The notes below the pieces were generated by a model that was not told the DNA's origin, ran no database searches, and saw nothing but the letters and a program-made list of their open reading frames with translations. Of a DNA stretch of 64,000 nucleotides, positions 50,611 through 59,526 are shown piece by piece. Position 1 is the stretch's first letter. The number at the start of each line of letters is the position of its first letter. The position numbers and the translations under genes were made by a program. Source of the stretch: Bog-473 sp963745665 (lineage in GTDB: Bacteria > Actinomycetota > Acidimicrobiia > Acidimicrobiales > RAAP-2); assembly GCA_963745665.1 (NCBI GenBank), contig CAVUYE010000003.1, positions 806,001 to 870,000 on the forward strand, in the 5' to 3' direction.

Positions 50611-51798
50611 TCAGCCCGACGAGCCGTAAGCGATGGCGACCTGGCTCGATTGCACGCGGAACCACGTGCCTCCCGACGGGGTGAGCGCGTAGACGCCGAG
50701 CGCGCCTCCCTCCACCGTGAACGCGTCGATGGCGCTGCCGTCTGTCGCCGCAGGGTCGCTTGGCAGGGCGATCGCAGTCGTATGAGCGGGCGGCGATGCG
50801 AGGCGGTTCCACGGGCCGTCCGGATCGATGGAGTATGCGGACGCGGCGGCGCCGGAACCCGTGACCACCGCGATGGCGCCGTCGTCCCCGACTGCACTCG
50901 CCCGGACCGAGGTCGCCGCGGTGAGAGCAAGGGGTGCAGATGTCGTCCAGGGCGCAGTGCCGGTCCGCCATAGGGCCACCAAAGCCCTGAGGCGGCCGCG
51001 TTGGGCGAGCACGAGGGCCGTCGTGGTCGTACCCGTTGATTCCAGCCGGAGTACGTCGGTGGCGGATCGCCGCTGGCCGTTCAGCGCTGTGCCGTAGGAG
51101 CTCCAGATCCCGCCAACCTCGGTGAACATCCCGAGCAAACCTCCGCGGCCACACCCCGTGGCAACCAGAGGCGCTCCGGTCGGCAGGACGGCCACGGCGT
51201 CGACGGAGGTCACGCCGCATCGGGGGAAGAGGCGGCCCAGGTGGGAGGCGGAGACGAGTGCGGACCAGTGCGACAATCCTGGTGGCGCGGCGAGGACCTG
51301 ACCGCCCGCGACCGCTGCAACGACATTCCCGGGGAGACCGGAAGCCAGGGAATCGGGCTCCACCGCCAGCCCGCCGGGCAGAAGTCGGGGGCTCCATGTG
51401 GCGCCGCCCGTGGTGCTCTGCGCCAGGGGAGAGAAGTGCAACAGCTGGCTGGGTAGGAACCCGACGACGACGGACCCTGCAGCCGCGCCCGTTACGAGGC
51501 CTCCGTTGTCGGCGACGCCCGGTGGAGTGACCACCGACCAGTGCGACACGCCAGGCACAGCGTGGAGGACCTGCCAGAACGTATTGGTCGCCACCGACAA
51601 TTCTCCCATTGGCAGGACCACCCAGGAGCCGTCCGGGGTCGACACGCCGCTTGGGAGCGGGAATCGCACGGTGGCCGCGCCGCTCACGCCAGCCGTGGAA
51701 CCGAGGAGCAGTGCGGCCACCACGGTGGTCAACGCCGCCAGCGGGCGCGCGAGGCGACGTATGCGCGGGGCCGCCCCCCACTGCTTCCGTGATCTCAC
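50611..51798 (-). CDS. Secreted propeller-like protein, unknown
   Basis: 395 residues. A long basic-then-hydrophobic signal (RRLARPLAALTTVVAALLLGSTAGVSGAA) precedes repeated units such as GGATWSPRLLPGG, GLSHWSALVSASHLG, GGIWSSYGTAL and GPWNRLASPPAHTTAIA, typical of Ser-Gly-x-Trp BNR/sialidase-like propellers without the Asp-box. No C-terminal anchor. ATGA overlap with the SCO-fusion gene (51795-51798) shows co-translation. Function unknown; a scaffold for oxidase copper delivery is only a guess. Confidence 0.6.
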   Translation of the reverse strand: MRSRKQWGAAPRIRRLARPLAALTTVVAALLLGSTAGVSGAATVRFPLPSGVSTPDGSWVVLPMGELSVATNTFWQVLHAVPGVSHWSVVTPPGVADNGGLVTGAAAGSVVVGFLPSQLLHFSPLAQSTTGGATWSPRLLPGGLAVEPDSLASGLPGNVVAAVAGGQVLAAPPGLSHWSALVSASHLGRLFPRCGVTSVDAVAVLPTGAPLVATGCGRGGLLGMFTEVGGIWSSYGTALNGQRRSATDVLRLESTGTTTTALVLAQRGRLRALVALWRTGTAPWTTSAPLALTAATSVRASAVGDDGAIAVVTGSGAAASAYSIDPDGPWNRLASPPAHTTAIALPSDPAATDGSAIDAFTVEGGALGVYALTPSGGTWFRVQSSQVAIAYGSSG

Positions 51799-53630
51799 GA
51801 AGGCAGGACAGCCTGAATCTGGTTCAGGAGGAGTGACGCGAAGGACGAGGCGAACGTCTGGTCCGGGCCGGGGTCGTCGATCAGGGCGTCACGTTCGTGA
51901 CCGCGAGCGTCGATGACGAAGGCCAGATCGCTGTGGGCGACCATGGCGCCGTTGGCGACCGTGTCGACCTGAATCCCGTACGAATCCCAGACGTGTTCGA
52001 GCGCGGGGAGCGAACCGGTGAGGTAGTACCAGTTGGAGAGACCGGTCAGCCCTTCCTGGCTGTCGAACTCGTTGGTGAATGAGATGGACCGGTAAATCGG
52101 GTTGGCCACAATCGCTACGAAGTCCACGTCGCCAGACTGGCCGCCCAGCCGTTGATCGGCCTGACGGAACTCCTGCGCGATGAGCGGGCAGTCCGACGTG
52201 CAGACCGGGTCGAGAAACGTCAACGCCAGGACGTGGCCCCGCAGGCTGGCCAGACTGACCGCATGGCCAGCCTGGTCGGTCAATGTAAACGGCGGCGCAG
52301 GTGTGTCGAGGATATTGGGCGTTCCGTCGAGCGCTTCGGTCAGGATCGGGTCGGCGTTTTTGTTGACGGCGGCGACGGCCATCGGCGCGCCGCCGACTGC
52401 CACGACGGCGATCGCGGCGAGTGCGGCGAGGGACCGTGCGACGTACGCCGGTGTGGCACGGTCCCACCAGTTGGTGCTGACGGGTGCGGCGGCTCCGTCG
52501 CCCATCGCGGCCGTCACGGGAGCGGGAGCTTCGGAAGCCTCCGGCAGCCGGAAGGCGGCGGCGTACGCACCGGTAAAGAGAACGAGCATCGGCAGCATGG
52601 AGTTGGGATCGGTACCGGTACCCCCGAGGAAGCCGAAATCCTCGACGAGCACCCAGTCGGCGACGCAGAGCACTGCCAGGGCGATCAGCCCGCCGAGGAC
52701 GAGGTGACGGCGGCCGCTGATGAAGAGGGCTCCGATCACAAGGAGGGCCACGACGGCGAAGAGGTTCACCGTCCAGCCGTGGGCCGTGTCGAACGCTGCG
52801 AACGAATGGAGCCATGAGGAAAGCACACTCGGCTGGGGCGTCTGCGCCATGGTCTGGACCATGGCCGAGAGCGTGCCGCCTCGCCCCTGCCAGTAGCCCC
52901 GTCCCGGCCAGGCCTGGAGCACGGCCATGCCCATGAGGAACATGCCGCTCAGAGTCAGCATGAGACGGCCGAGCCGAGGCGAGTTGAACGAGCGCTCCGG
53001 AAGGGCCACCAGAACTCCAGCCATGCAATAGAACAGCACCGCGCCGGGCGCGCCGAAGAGCCAGGTGAGGCCGGGGGCAAAGATGCCGCCGAAGGCCTCT
53101 CCGAAGCCCCAGACGATCAGCCCCCAGCCCACGGCGGCGACGCCGGCGAGACGCGACCACCGTCCCCGTGGCGCCACGATCAGCCAGATGCCGATCCCGA
53201 GTTGGATCCAGACGGATGCCGCCGCCGCCTGAATAGGGTGGTCGGCCCAGATGGTTGCGCCGCTGTTGACGAGGTGCTCCACCCACTCAGGAGAACTGCT
53301 CGCCGATGGGCGAAGCACGTCCGACGGAAGCCCGAGAGGCATGGACGACTGAACCTGGAGCAGTCCATCGAGGATCCAGAAGCTGCCGAAGCCAATGCGC
53401 AGAATCCGCCGGGCGGCCGGCTCCGGCGCTCTCGAGCGCGGAGCGACAGGGAAGGTCGCCTGTCCCTCTTTCCGGAGCCTCCGATATTGGACCGTCCTGA
53501 TGACGTTGAGACCGATGGCGCACAGCGCGACGATCAGGAGCACCAGGAGGAACTGGTGGAACAGTGCTGTGTGGAACGCAGAGAGGATCATCCCGTTCCC
53601 CGACTGCAGGGTGCGGTTCATCCCGGGCAT
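51795..53630 (-). CDS. Polytopic membrane protein with C-terminal SCO-like domain
   Basis: 611 residues. The N-terminal 400 have about ten helices (FLLVLLIVALCAIGLNVI, ILRIGFGSFWILDGLLQVQ, IQLGIGIWLIVAPRG, GAVLFYCMAGVLVALPE and more) of no family I can name. The last 190 form a SCO/thioredoxin domain: APPFTLTDQAGHAVSLASLRG, copper-binding DPVCTSDCPLI (CxxxC), VAIVANPIYRS and the distal His in VAHSDLAFVIDARG. It looks like a copper chaperone built onto a membrane module. ATG 53630 or 53621 can start it. Paired with the TlpA/SCO genes at 42 kb, it gives the cell two SCO domains. Confidence 0.75.
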   Translation of the reverse strand: MPGMNRTLQSGNGMILSAFHTALFHQFLLVLLIVALCAIGLNVIRTVQYRRLRKEGQATFPVAPRSRAPEPAARRILRIGFGSFWILDGLLQVQSSMPLGLPSDVLRPSASSSPEWVEHLVNSGATIWADHPIQAAAASVWIQLGIGIWLIVAPRGRWSRLAGVAAVGWGLIVWGFGEAFGGIFAPGLTWLFGAPGAVLFYCMAGVLVALPERSFNSPRLGRLMLTLSGMFLMGMAVLQAWPGRGYWQGRGGTLSAMVQTMAQTPQPSVLSSWLHSFAAFDTAHGWTVNLFAVVALLVIGALFISGRRHLVLGGLIALAVLCVADWVLVEDFGFLGGTGTDPNSMLPMLVLFTGAYAAAFRLPEASEAPAPVTAAMGDGAAAPVSTNWWDRATPAYVARSLAALAAIAVVAVGGAPMAVAAVNKNADPILTEALDGTPNILDTPAPPFTLTDQAGHAVSLASLRGHVLALTFLDPVCTSDCPLIAQEFRQADQRLGGQSGDVDFVAIVANPIYRSISFTNEFDSQEGLTGLSNWYYLTGSLPALEHVWDSYGIQVDTVANGAMVAHSDLAFVIDARGHERDALIDDPGPDQTFASSFASLLLNQIQAVLPS

Positions 53631-53995
53631 TGCTATGCCCGTCGTTGGAGCGCCGGCGCAGGCATCATTGCGTCCACTGCGCGCCGACACTACCGCCGCC
53701 TGTCGGCCCGTTGGCATTCGCCCTCGGCTGCCGGGCTACGAGTCGCCAGCCGGCACGAGGGAACGCCGTCTCAGTGCGTCGCGATGCCGGCCGCGATCTT
53801 TCGCCAGCCCGTTGATGGCGGCTGCTCGGAGAGTGCAGGTATCTGCTGGGTCAGCCCAGGTTGTTGCGAAGTACCTCGAAGGCGCACCTCTCCTGCAGTC
53901 GGGACACAAGTGGCATCACCGACGGGCATTTCGGGAATCGACACTGCATCTCCTCCGACTCGCGCCAGACCAGAGTCGGTCGTAGCTTGGCTCTC
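53631..53995. other. 365-bp divergent intergenic region
   Basis: Lies between the SCO-fusion gene and a plus-strand membrane protein gene, so it should carry both promoters. I could not identify a convincing promoter, operator or small gene in it. Confidence 0.4.
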
Positions 53996-54493
53996 GTGAC
54001 GTGTTCCGAAGATGGGCCGGATCAGGCGGAACAACCTCCTGTATCACATGACGATCCGGGAGGGCCACCCTCGAATCAGGTTGGTACGCAATCCCTCGGG
54101 GTGGTCAAGTGGGTCTGGGTAATGATGATGATCGGCATCGGCGTCGAGTTCGTGACCGGGGTCGCCGCATTGGCCGTCGTGCCTGTCGATCGTCCTGATG
54201 GGTGGTTTCCCATGGGAGGCGAAGTCGCCTACCTCATCCATGCCGGCCTCGGGGGCGTCCTGGTGCTGGTCGCGCTGTCCCTCGTGCTCGTCGTTCCGAA
54301 GCAGGGGATTGTCCGTGTGGGAGTATTCATTGGGTTGGCCGGCCTCGCACTCGGTGCCGTCGGCGGCATCCTGACCGCCTATCACCCCTCTCGATTCGTG
54401 GGGCTGCTGCTCATGTTGGTCGGCACGTTGGTCGCGTTCTTCGGGTATCTCATCCCGCTCGCCGAGTCCGAGGCGAGGGTGGAAACGGAATAG
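53996..54493 (+). CDS. Small polytopic membrane protein, unknown
   Basis: 165 residues from GTG 53996 (VTCSEDGPDQAEQPPVS). After a hydrophilic start come about four helices (VWVMMMIGIGVEFVTGVAALAVV, LIHAGLGGVLVLVALSLVLVV, VGVFIGLAGLALGAVGGILTAY, LLLMLVGTLVAFFGYLI). No motif recognised. It lies next to the respiratory block, but nothing ties it to that function. Start choice is uncertain. Confidence 0.55.
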   Translation: MTCSEDGPDQAEQPPVSHDDPGGPPSNQVGTQSLGVVKWVWVMMMIGIGVEFVTGVAALAVVPVDRPDGWFPMGGEVAYLIHAGLGGVLVLVALSLVLVVPKQGIVRVGVFIGLAGLALGAVGGILTAYHPSRFVGLLLMLVGTLVAFFGYLIPLAESEARVETE

Positions 54494-54855
54494 CGATGTT
54501 TTCGCACTCGTCGTAACGCGAGCGGATACGCCTTCCGACGCGTGAGGTCAAGGATCAGAGGCGTAACCTGCCGATCCCAAAAGAGTGCCCAGCGAGCGCG
54601 GTGTGCTGCGACTTCTCCCGACACTACAGTTGCGTGACGCGCGTGAGGATCCGAAATTCTTGCCATATGAATATCGGGGGTGAACATCGCCAGCGCACCC
54701 TTCGGTCATGACCACGAGAAGGACAACACAATCGCGAGACTTCTCTTGTGTCGGCACGCCACTCCCGACCGGAGGACCCTAGGATGCTGGAGTCTCACCA
54801 ACGATGCACTCTGCTGATCGACAGATCTGAAAATCCCGAATTGTTGAATACCTCG
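54494..54855. other. 362-bp intergenic region, lower GC
   Basis: Between converging genes. Visibly less G/C-rich than the flanks. Nothing convincing found; the open frames in it have no protein-like composition. Confidence 0.4.
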
Positions 54856-55119
54856 TCAACTTGAGCTGCTGCGCCACTGGCTATAGAGCGCTATCAGCTC
54901 TTCTTGCACCTCGGATGGCAACTCCTCCGGTACGAGCCTTCCTGTGAGTTCAATTGTGCTCCGCATCTGAGCGAGGTACGCCGTGCAGTGTGGACACGAG
55001 GAGAGGTGAGCTTCGAATCGGCGACGGTCAGCACGGGACATGGAGCTCTCGATGTAATCCGTGACCAGCTCTACTGCTTGTTGACAGACGAGTTCCCTTT
55101 CACGTCGGAACATCCTCAT
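54856..55119 (-). CDS. Zinc-binding anti-sigma factor (ZAS type)
   Basis: 87 residues. The ZAS motif is visible: VCQQAVELVTDY (first Cys), then FEAHLSSCPHC (His-x3-Cys-x2-Cys). No membrane helix, so it is cytoplasmic and could sense thiol oxidation through loss of zinc, as RsrA does. ATG 55119 overlaps the stop of the sigma gene (ATGA), the classic coupled arrangement. Pair 1 of two in this window. Confidence 0.85.
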   Translation of the reverse strand: MRMFRRERELVCQQAVELVTDYIESSMSRADRRRFEAHLSSCPHCTAYLAQMRSTIELTGRLVPEELPSEVQEELIALYSQWRSSSS

Positions 55120-55727
55120 TGAACACTTCCAAACTTGGTTTCAAGATCCTGACGGAGTCGGCTCCGGCCCCGATGCAAGAGAACCCTCTGATTGACTTCA
55201 GAGATTTCCAATAAGTGACACACTTCCTTGCTATCAAGTCCCTCAACATCTCGTAGCGTTACGACTTGGCGCTGACCTTCGGGGAGGTCGTCGAGCGACG
55301 AACGGATTCTCTCCGACAGCAAACCGGCGATTACCCGATTCTCACTGTCTTCAATAAAGTACTCTGGTGGCGTGATCCAGTGACCGCTTTTGTCGAATCG
55401 GTCTGGGTCGACTGCAGCCTCGGAGCTGCTCAGTGGAAGCGTGCGGCTTTCCCGTGTACCGGTCGAGCGCGCACGATTGACTGCAATCTTCAGCAGCCAC
55501 GTCTTGATTGAGGATCGACCCTCAAAGTTGCTCAAGCCTCGCACGACCGCCATCCAGGTGTCCTGGACTACCTCCTCAGCGATCGCGTCGGTTGCCACGA
55601 ACGAGCGGGCGGCGTAAAAGAGGGCATGGTTGTGGCGCCGAACTAGGGTGACGAAAGCATCTTCGTCGCCTTCTCTCAGCCGTTCCAGAAGAACGAGATC
55701 ATCGCCAGATGTTCGCGGTCTGTCCAT
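55116..55727 (-). CDS. ECF RNA polymerase sigma factor
   Basis: 203 residues from ATG 55727 (MDRPRTSGDDLVLLERLREG). Region 2 shows ALFYAARSFVATDAIAEEVVQDTWMAVVRGLSNFEGRSSIKTWLLKIAVNRA, region 4 LDDLPEGQRQVVTLRDVEGLDSKEVCHLLEISEVNQRVLLHRGRSRLR. Complete for an ECF factor. A linker with many Ser and Pro joins the two. Longer starts (55766 or beyond) exist but add low-complexity sequence. Co-translated with its zinc anti-sigma. Confidence 0.87.
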   Translation of the reverse strand: MDRPRTSGDDLVLLERLREGDEDAFVTLVRRHNHALFYAARSFVATDAIAEEVVQDTWMAVVRGLSNFEGRSSIKTWLLKIAVNRARSTGTRESRTLPLSSSEAAVDPDRFDKSGHWITPPEYFIEDSENRVIAGLLSERIRSSLDDLPEGQRQVVTLRDVEGLDSKEVCHLLEISEVNQRVLLHRGRSRLRQDLETKFGSVQ

Positions 55728-56065
55728 CAGTCTCGGGAAGTCCGGAAGTGCGCCGACCCTGAACATGAGCAAAGTGCCGCGTCGTGATGCGAAAAGGGAT
55801 GCCCGCCTGATTCGGACAGGGGCACAGCCACGCGCCGGCGGCCCGAGTGGAGGCGAATTACCACGAAGAGTTAGTGGCGATGGTGGCCCGAGTCTTACCG
55901 CGCTCTTTCGTCCTAGTTTCGTCGCGCCAAGGAGAGCGAAATGCTGGTTTGTCGCGGTGGAGCACAATCCAGCGACGTTGGTCTATGTAACGCTGAGTCC
56001 CTCCGCAAGGACAGTGATTGTGTTGGGTAACTAGACCCCTCGAAAAAGCGGAGGTAAAGATCAAC
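55728..56065. other. 338-bp divergent region between sigma and propeller genes
   Basis: Should hold promoters for the ECF sigma gene (minus) and the secreted propeller (plus). GGAGGT at 56050-56055 is the propeller ribosome site. A GTAAC motif occurs twice (about 55988 and 56024), but I could not fix an ECF -35/-10 pair. Confidence 0.35.
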
Positions 56066-57289
56066 ATGCGAAAGCGACTGCAAAACGCTGTGCGTCTGGC
56101 GCTCGGCACTGCCACCCTGGGTGGCATCGGACTGCTCGGAGCCTTCGGCGCTGGTGCAGCGAGTGCAGCTGGCCCGCCCGGGACGTCTCCGGTCATCGGC
56201 CACGTCTATCTCGATGACAATACGGTCGGTACGAACGCGATCAGCGGCTTCGACCGCCACCTGGACGGTTCTCTCACGCCGCTTGCGGGGTCTCCCTTCG
56301 TAGCCGGCGGCGCCGGGACAGGCGCAGCCGGTGGGCTGGCATCGCAGGGCGCGGTAGCGGTGTCCAATGATGGCCGCTTTCTGATTGCAGTGGATGCGGG
56401 CAGCAACCAGGTGTCGGTTCTACGAATCCACTTCGATGGCAGTCTGCAACTGGTGCCCAATGGAGTGGTTTCGTCAGAGGGTCCGACACCGGTCAGCGTC
56501 GCGGTGCATGACGGTCTCGTCTACGTCGCCAACGCGGCTGCCGTAGGGCCGAACTACACCGGGTTCACGCTGTCCCCCTTCGGACAGCTCCAGCCGCTGG
56601 CCAACTCGACTGTGTCGCTTCCGAATGGCTCGCAGCCTGGCGATGTCCTCTTCAACTCGACCGGTACCAACCTGGTCGGGGCCCGGGTGGGAACCTCGGA
56701 GATCGACAGCTTCGCCGTGGCGCGAAACGGGCTTCTGACCGAGGCTTCTGGTGCGCCCTACACCGCTCAGGGGCTTGGGCCCTTCGGCAGTGACTTCCGG
56801 CCGACCAATCCCCAGCAGCTATTCGTCTCCAACGCCCACAACGGGGCTGGTCTTGGGACGGTGTCCGCTTACAGCGTCGCCTTCAACGGGTCACTGACCT
56901 CTATTGGAGCCAGTCCGGTCGCAGATGACCAGACGGCACCATGCTGGGTCACCATCACCCCCGACGGCCGATACCTGTTCGCGGTGAACACAGGATCGGG
57001 TGAGATCTCTAGCTACCAGATCGCACGCGACGGGTCACTGACCCTCATCGGCAGCACCGTTGTCAGCAACACCGCCGGGGTTGGCGCGACCGACCCCAGC
57101 GTGAGCCCTGACGGACGCACGCTGTACGTGAACGAGAGCCGAGTCGGCACTGTGGGCGCCTTCGCCATCAACAACGGCGGGACCCTCACCGAGCTTCCCA
57201 GCTCTCCCGTGGCGCTCCCGGCCGGTGTCCACCCCGCTGGCATTGTGACCACCGGCTTCGGCGGCTTCGGCGGCTTCGGCGACTTCTAG
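56066..57289 (+). CDS. Secreted lactonase-family beta-propeller
   Basis: 407 residues. Sec signal (RLALGTATLGGIGLLGAFGAGAASAA) then about seven blades of the YbhE/6-phosphogluconolactonase-like type: ISGFDRHLDGSLTPLAGSPF, VAVSNDGRFLIAVDAGSNQVSV, FVSNAHNGAGLGTVSAYSV, WVTITPDGRYLFAVNTGSGEISSYQI, PSVSPDGRTLYVNESRVGTVGAF. It ends in the repetitive GFGGFGGFGDF. Lactonase activity is not shown; many such secreted propellers are binding proteins. Strong ribosome site ten bases before ATG 56066 and a perfect terminator after it suggest good expression. Possibly under the adjacent ECF sigma. Confidence 0.78.
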   Translation: MRKRLQNAVRLALGTATLGGIGLLGAFGAGAASAAGPPGTSPVIGHVYLDDNTVGTNAISGFDRHLDGSLTPLAGSPFVAGGAGTGAAGGLASQGAVAVSNDGRFLIAVDAGSNQVSVLRIHFDGSLQLVPNGVVSSEGPTPVSVAVHDGLVYVANAAAVGPNYTGFTLSPFGQLQPLANSTVSLPNGSQPGDVLFNSTGTNLVGARVGTSEIDSFAVARNGLLTEASGAPYTAQGLGPFGSDFRPTNPQQLFVSNAHNGAGLGTVSAYSVAFNGSLTSIGASPVADDQTAPCWVTITPDGRYLFAVNTGSGEISSYQIARDGSLTLIGSTVVSNTAGVGATDPSVSPDGRTLYVNESRVGTVGAFAINNGGTLTELPSSPVALPAGVHPAGIVTTGFGGFGGFGDF

Positions 57290-57313
57290 TCGAAACCTTT
57301 CCCCATTGGGCCC

Positions 57314-57345
57314 GAGGGCCGGGAGCAATCTTGCTCCCGGCCCTC
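57314..57345 (+). terminator. Intrinsic-type terminator of the secreted propeller gene
   Basis: A perfect 15-base stem (57314-57328 with 57331-57345, starting GAGGGCCGGGAGCAA) closes on a two-base gap, 25 bp after the stop codon. Only a short T-poor tail follows, as is usual in high-GC actinobacteria. Confidence 0.8.
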
Positions 57346-57742
57346 GCATGCTTTGGGGGTCTATGACGAGCGAAGCGGCAGGATCGATAACTTGGCAAGG
57401 TGCCGACGCTTCTGCGTCCGATCCGCCCCGTACGAGGGTGCGGGTTCGGACAAGGAGACTCTCGCGGACGAAGCCCCCCATTTACGCGGACGAAGTCCCC
57501 CATTTACGAGGCGTCGAGTCCTACGAATCCCCTGATTTCTGATGCCGGGACGCCGACGCTCGACCAGTGCCGCTCCAAGCGGGCGACAACTCATCAGCTA
57601 CCGACGCTTCGAGGTGCGATCTGGCGGGCGGATCACGTTGGATGGAACTCCGAATGGGCTATGCGACGTCTCTTGAGCATTAGGGGTGGTTGTCAGGCGA
57701 TCACAGAGGTAAGACCGGACTGCCCTGCGCCACAAACTCTGC
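57346..57742. other. 397-bp non-coding region with tandem repeat
   Basis: No convincing gene. Contains the two 22-bp repeats described separately. Possibly debris of an insertion element. Confidence 0.45.
57465..57508. repeat. Two adjacent 22-bp direct repeats
   Basis: 57465-57486 and 57487-57508 are the same except for one base (C/T in the C-run). Each begins GCGGACGAAG and ends CCCATTTAC. No gap between them. Confidence 0.85.
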
Positions 57743-58507
57743 ATGGGTCATTCGATCGAGGGTAAGACCGCGTTGGTGACCGGGGCTGGACGAGGCATCG
57801 GCCGGGCCGTGGCGCTGCAGTTGGCCGAAGGCGGGGCGCGCGTCGTGCTGGTGGCTCGTTCGATTGACCAGCTCAATGAGACCGCCGAAGAGATCAAGGA
57901 TTTCGGCGGCCACGCCCTCTCCATCCCGGCGGACCTCAGCGACATGGAGGAGATTGTCCGAACCGTTGACACCATCAACGACATCTTTGGTGGTGTCAAC
58001 ATCCTCATTAACAATGCCGCAGTGGTGGCACCGCTCGGTCCCAGTCGCGACATCGACCCCACCGAGTGGGCGAAGGCTCTTGCAGTCAATGTAGTAGCCG
58101 TGGCCGCCCTGTCGATGGCGTTCCTTCCAGCAATGCTGGAGCGAAATTGGGGCCGTATCGTCAACGTGTCGAGCTCTATCGCTGCACGACCTGATGCCAT
58201 GATCGGCATGAATGCCTATGCGGCGAGCAAAGCGGCACTAGAGGCCCACACGCTAAACCTGGCGGCCGAAATAGGCGGAAGCGGTGTGACCGTCAACGCC
58301 TATCGGCCCGGCTCCGTTGACACGGCCATGCAAGCCTGGATCCGCGCCCAGGATGCCGAGCGGATCGGCCGCGATCTGCACGGATGGTTCGCTGCCTCGT
58401 TTGCCTCGGGCACGCTGATGACCCCGGAAGAATCCGCCCGGTCTCTACTCAGTCACCTCGTCGGCGAAGACAGCGGGCGCGTCTGGGACGTGTACGACCA
58501 CGTCTGA
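57743..58507 (+). CDS. SDR family oxidoreductase
   Basis: 254 residues. Nucleotide loop TGAGRGIG, LINNAAVV, catalytic Ser in IVNVSSSIA, and YAASK (Tyr and Lys). The C-terminal half (VNAYRPGSVDTAMQAWIRAQD ... LVGEDSGRVWDVYDHV) lacks the standard GxxxxxDGG end, as in some carbonyl reductases. ATG 57743 opens MGHSIEGKTALVTG. The peroxiredoxin gene follows after 37 bp with its own ribosome site and may be in the same transcript. Confidence 0.85.
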   Translation: MGHSIEGKTALVTGAGRGIGRAVALQLAEGGARVVLVARSIDQLNETAEEIKDFGGHALSIPADLSDMEEIVRTVDTINDIFGGVNILINNAAVVAPLGPSRDIDPTEWAKALAVNVVAVAALSMAFLPAMLERNWGRIVNVSSSIAARPDAMIGMNAYAASKAALEAHTLNLAAEIGGSGVTVNAYRPGSVDTAMQAWIRAQDAERIGRDLHGWFAASFASGTLMTPEESARSLLSHLVGEDSGRVWDVYDHV

Positions 58508-58544
58508 GGACTCGCCGGAACACCCACAAGAAAGGAAGAGCCAC

Positions 58545-59027
58545 ATGCCAGTGCTGCACCCAGGGGACACCTTCCCCTCAATCACCGTCAAGCTGCCAGG
58601 AGGGGAGACCCTTGACATTCCTGATTCATTGGATGGGCACTTCAGTGTGATCCTGTTCTTCCGGGGCTCATGGTGTCCTTACTGCAATGCTCAGCTGCGC
58701 GCCTTTCAGCGGGCGGGCGCCAGCCTCGACGCAATGGGCGTCAGGGTCGTCGCCCTCTCAGTCGATGACGAGGCCACGACCCGGGAGCTGATTAGCAAGA
58801 ACGGTCTGGAGTTCCCGGTCGGCCACAGCGCAGACGCCAAAGCGCTCGCAGAACAAACTGGCGCCTTCCTCAACGACGACCCGATCTTCCTCCAATCGAC
58901 CGGTTTCGTGCTCGACCCCTCAGGCCGGGTGGTCGTAAGCGTCTATTCGAGCGGCGCCATCGGGCGGCTCGTGCCCGACGACGTAGTGGGCATGATTCAC
59001 TACCTGAGCGAGCACGCGGCTTCGTGA
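58545..59027 (+). CDS. Peroxiredoxin-like protein (AhpC/TSA)
   Basis: 160 residues. FRGSWCPYCNAQLRAF carries the peroxidatic/resolving Cys pair in a thioredoxin-like CxxC, close to the redoxin group with an RGxWCPxC active site that uses thioredoxin or mycothiol. LSVDDEATTRELI and FVLDPSGRVVVSVYSSGAIG complete the fold. AAGGAAGAG before ATG 58545. It should detoxify peroxides in the cytoplasm. Its place between two zinc anti-sigma pairs hints at an oxidative stress set. Confidence 0.83.
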   Translation: MPVLHPGDTFPSITVKLPGGETLDIPDSLDGHFSVILFFRGSWCPYCNAQLRAFQRAGASLDAMGVRVVALSVDDEATTRELISKNGLEFPVGHSADAKALAEQTGAFLNDDPIFLQSTGFVLDPSGRVVVSVYSSGAIGRLVPDDVVGMIHYLSEHAAS

Positions 59028-59526
59028 AAATCACACCATCGCCGTGTCCAACCCAAGACGTCCGAGGAGCGGGCGGACACCAGTCGAAAGTCGGAGAGGT
59101 CAAATGAAGCCCGCCAAGTGTTCACGTCCTCTCGTACTTCATATCGAGATGGTCCTCCAATCTCCTCTGCACTAGGTCCCACAACACCGTCGAGGAACTC
59201 GCTATGCGTGATCTCTACATTTCACCCGGCGCTGGCCGAGGTCGTCGAACAGTGCTTGTTCTCTTTGCGATGGGGCACAGGCTTTGTGATGGGGCATAGC
59301 GACAGTGGTCGGTCCGACAACCGGCCACGGGCTGGGACGCTTGGAGGCGACGGGCCATCGTGTGGAGCGATGGCTGTGTCTGCCATTCCTAGAGGTCAAC
59401 CTCAGCGGAGGCGGGGGTCACGCTCTCATACCTCCCGGCCAGGGAGAATGATCTCGCGGGCGTACTACCCGCCGGCAGGCCAGGCGTACGTAGCAGTGTG
59501 TCCGCTGGCTCTCTAGGCTGCTTCTC
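59028..59526. other. 499-bp intergenic region
   Basis: No convincing gene on either strand. A short direct repeat GATGGGGCA occurs at about 59269 and 59289. Presumably carries the promoter of the second sigma gene near its right end. Confidence 0.4.

Noticed and set aside
59118..59516. 132-codon open frame
   Set aside because: Low-complexity, no ribosome site, no motif; ordinary random frame in GC-rich DNA.
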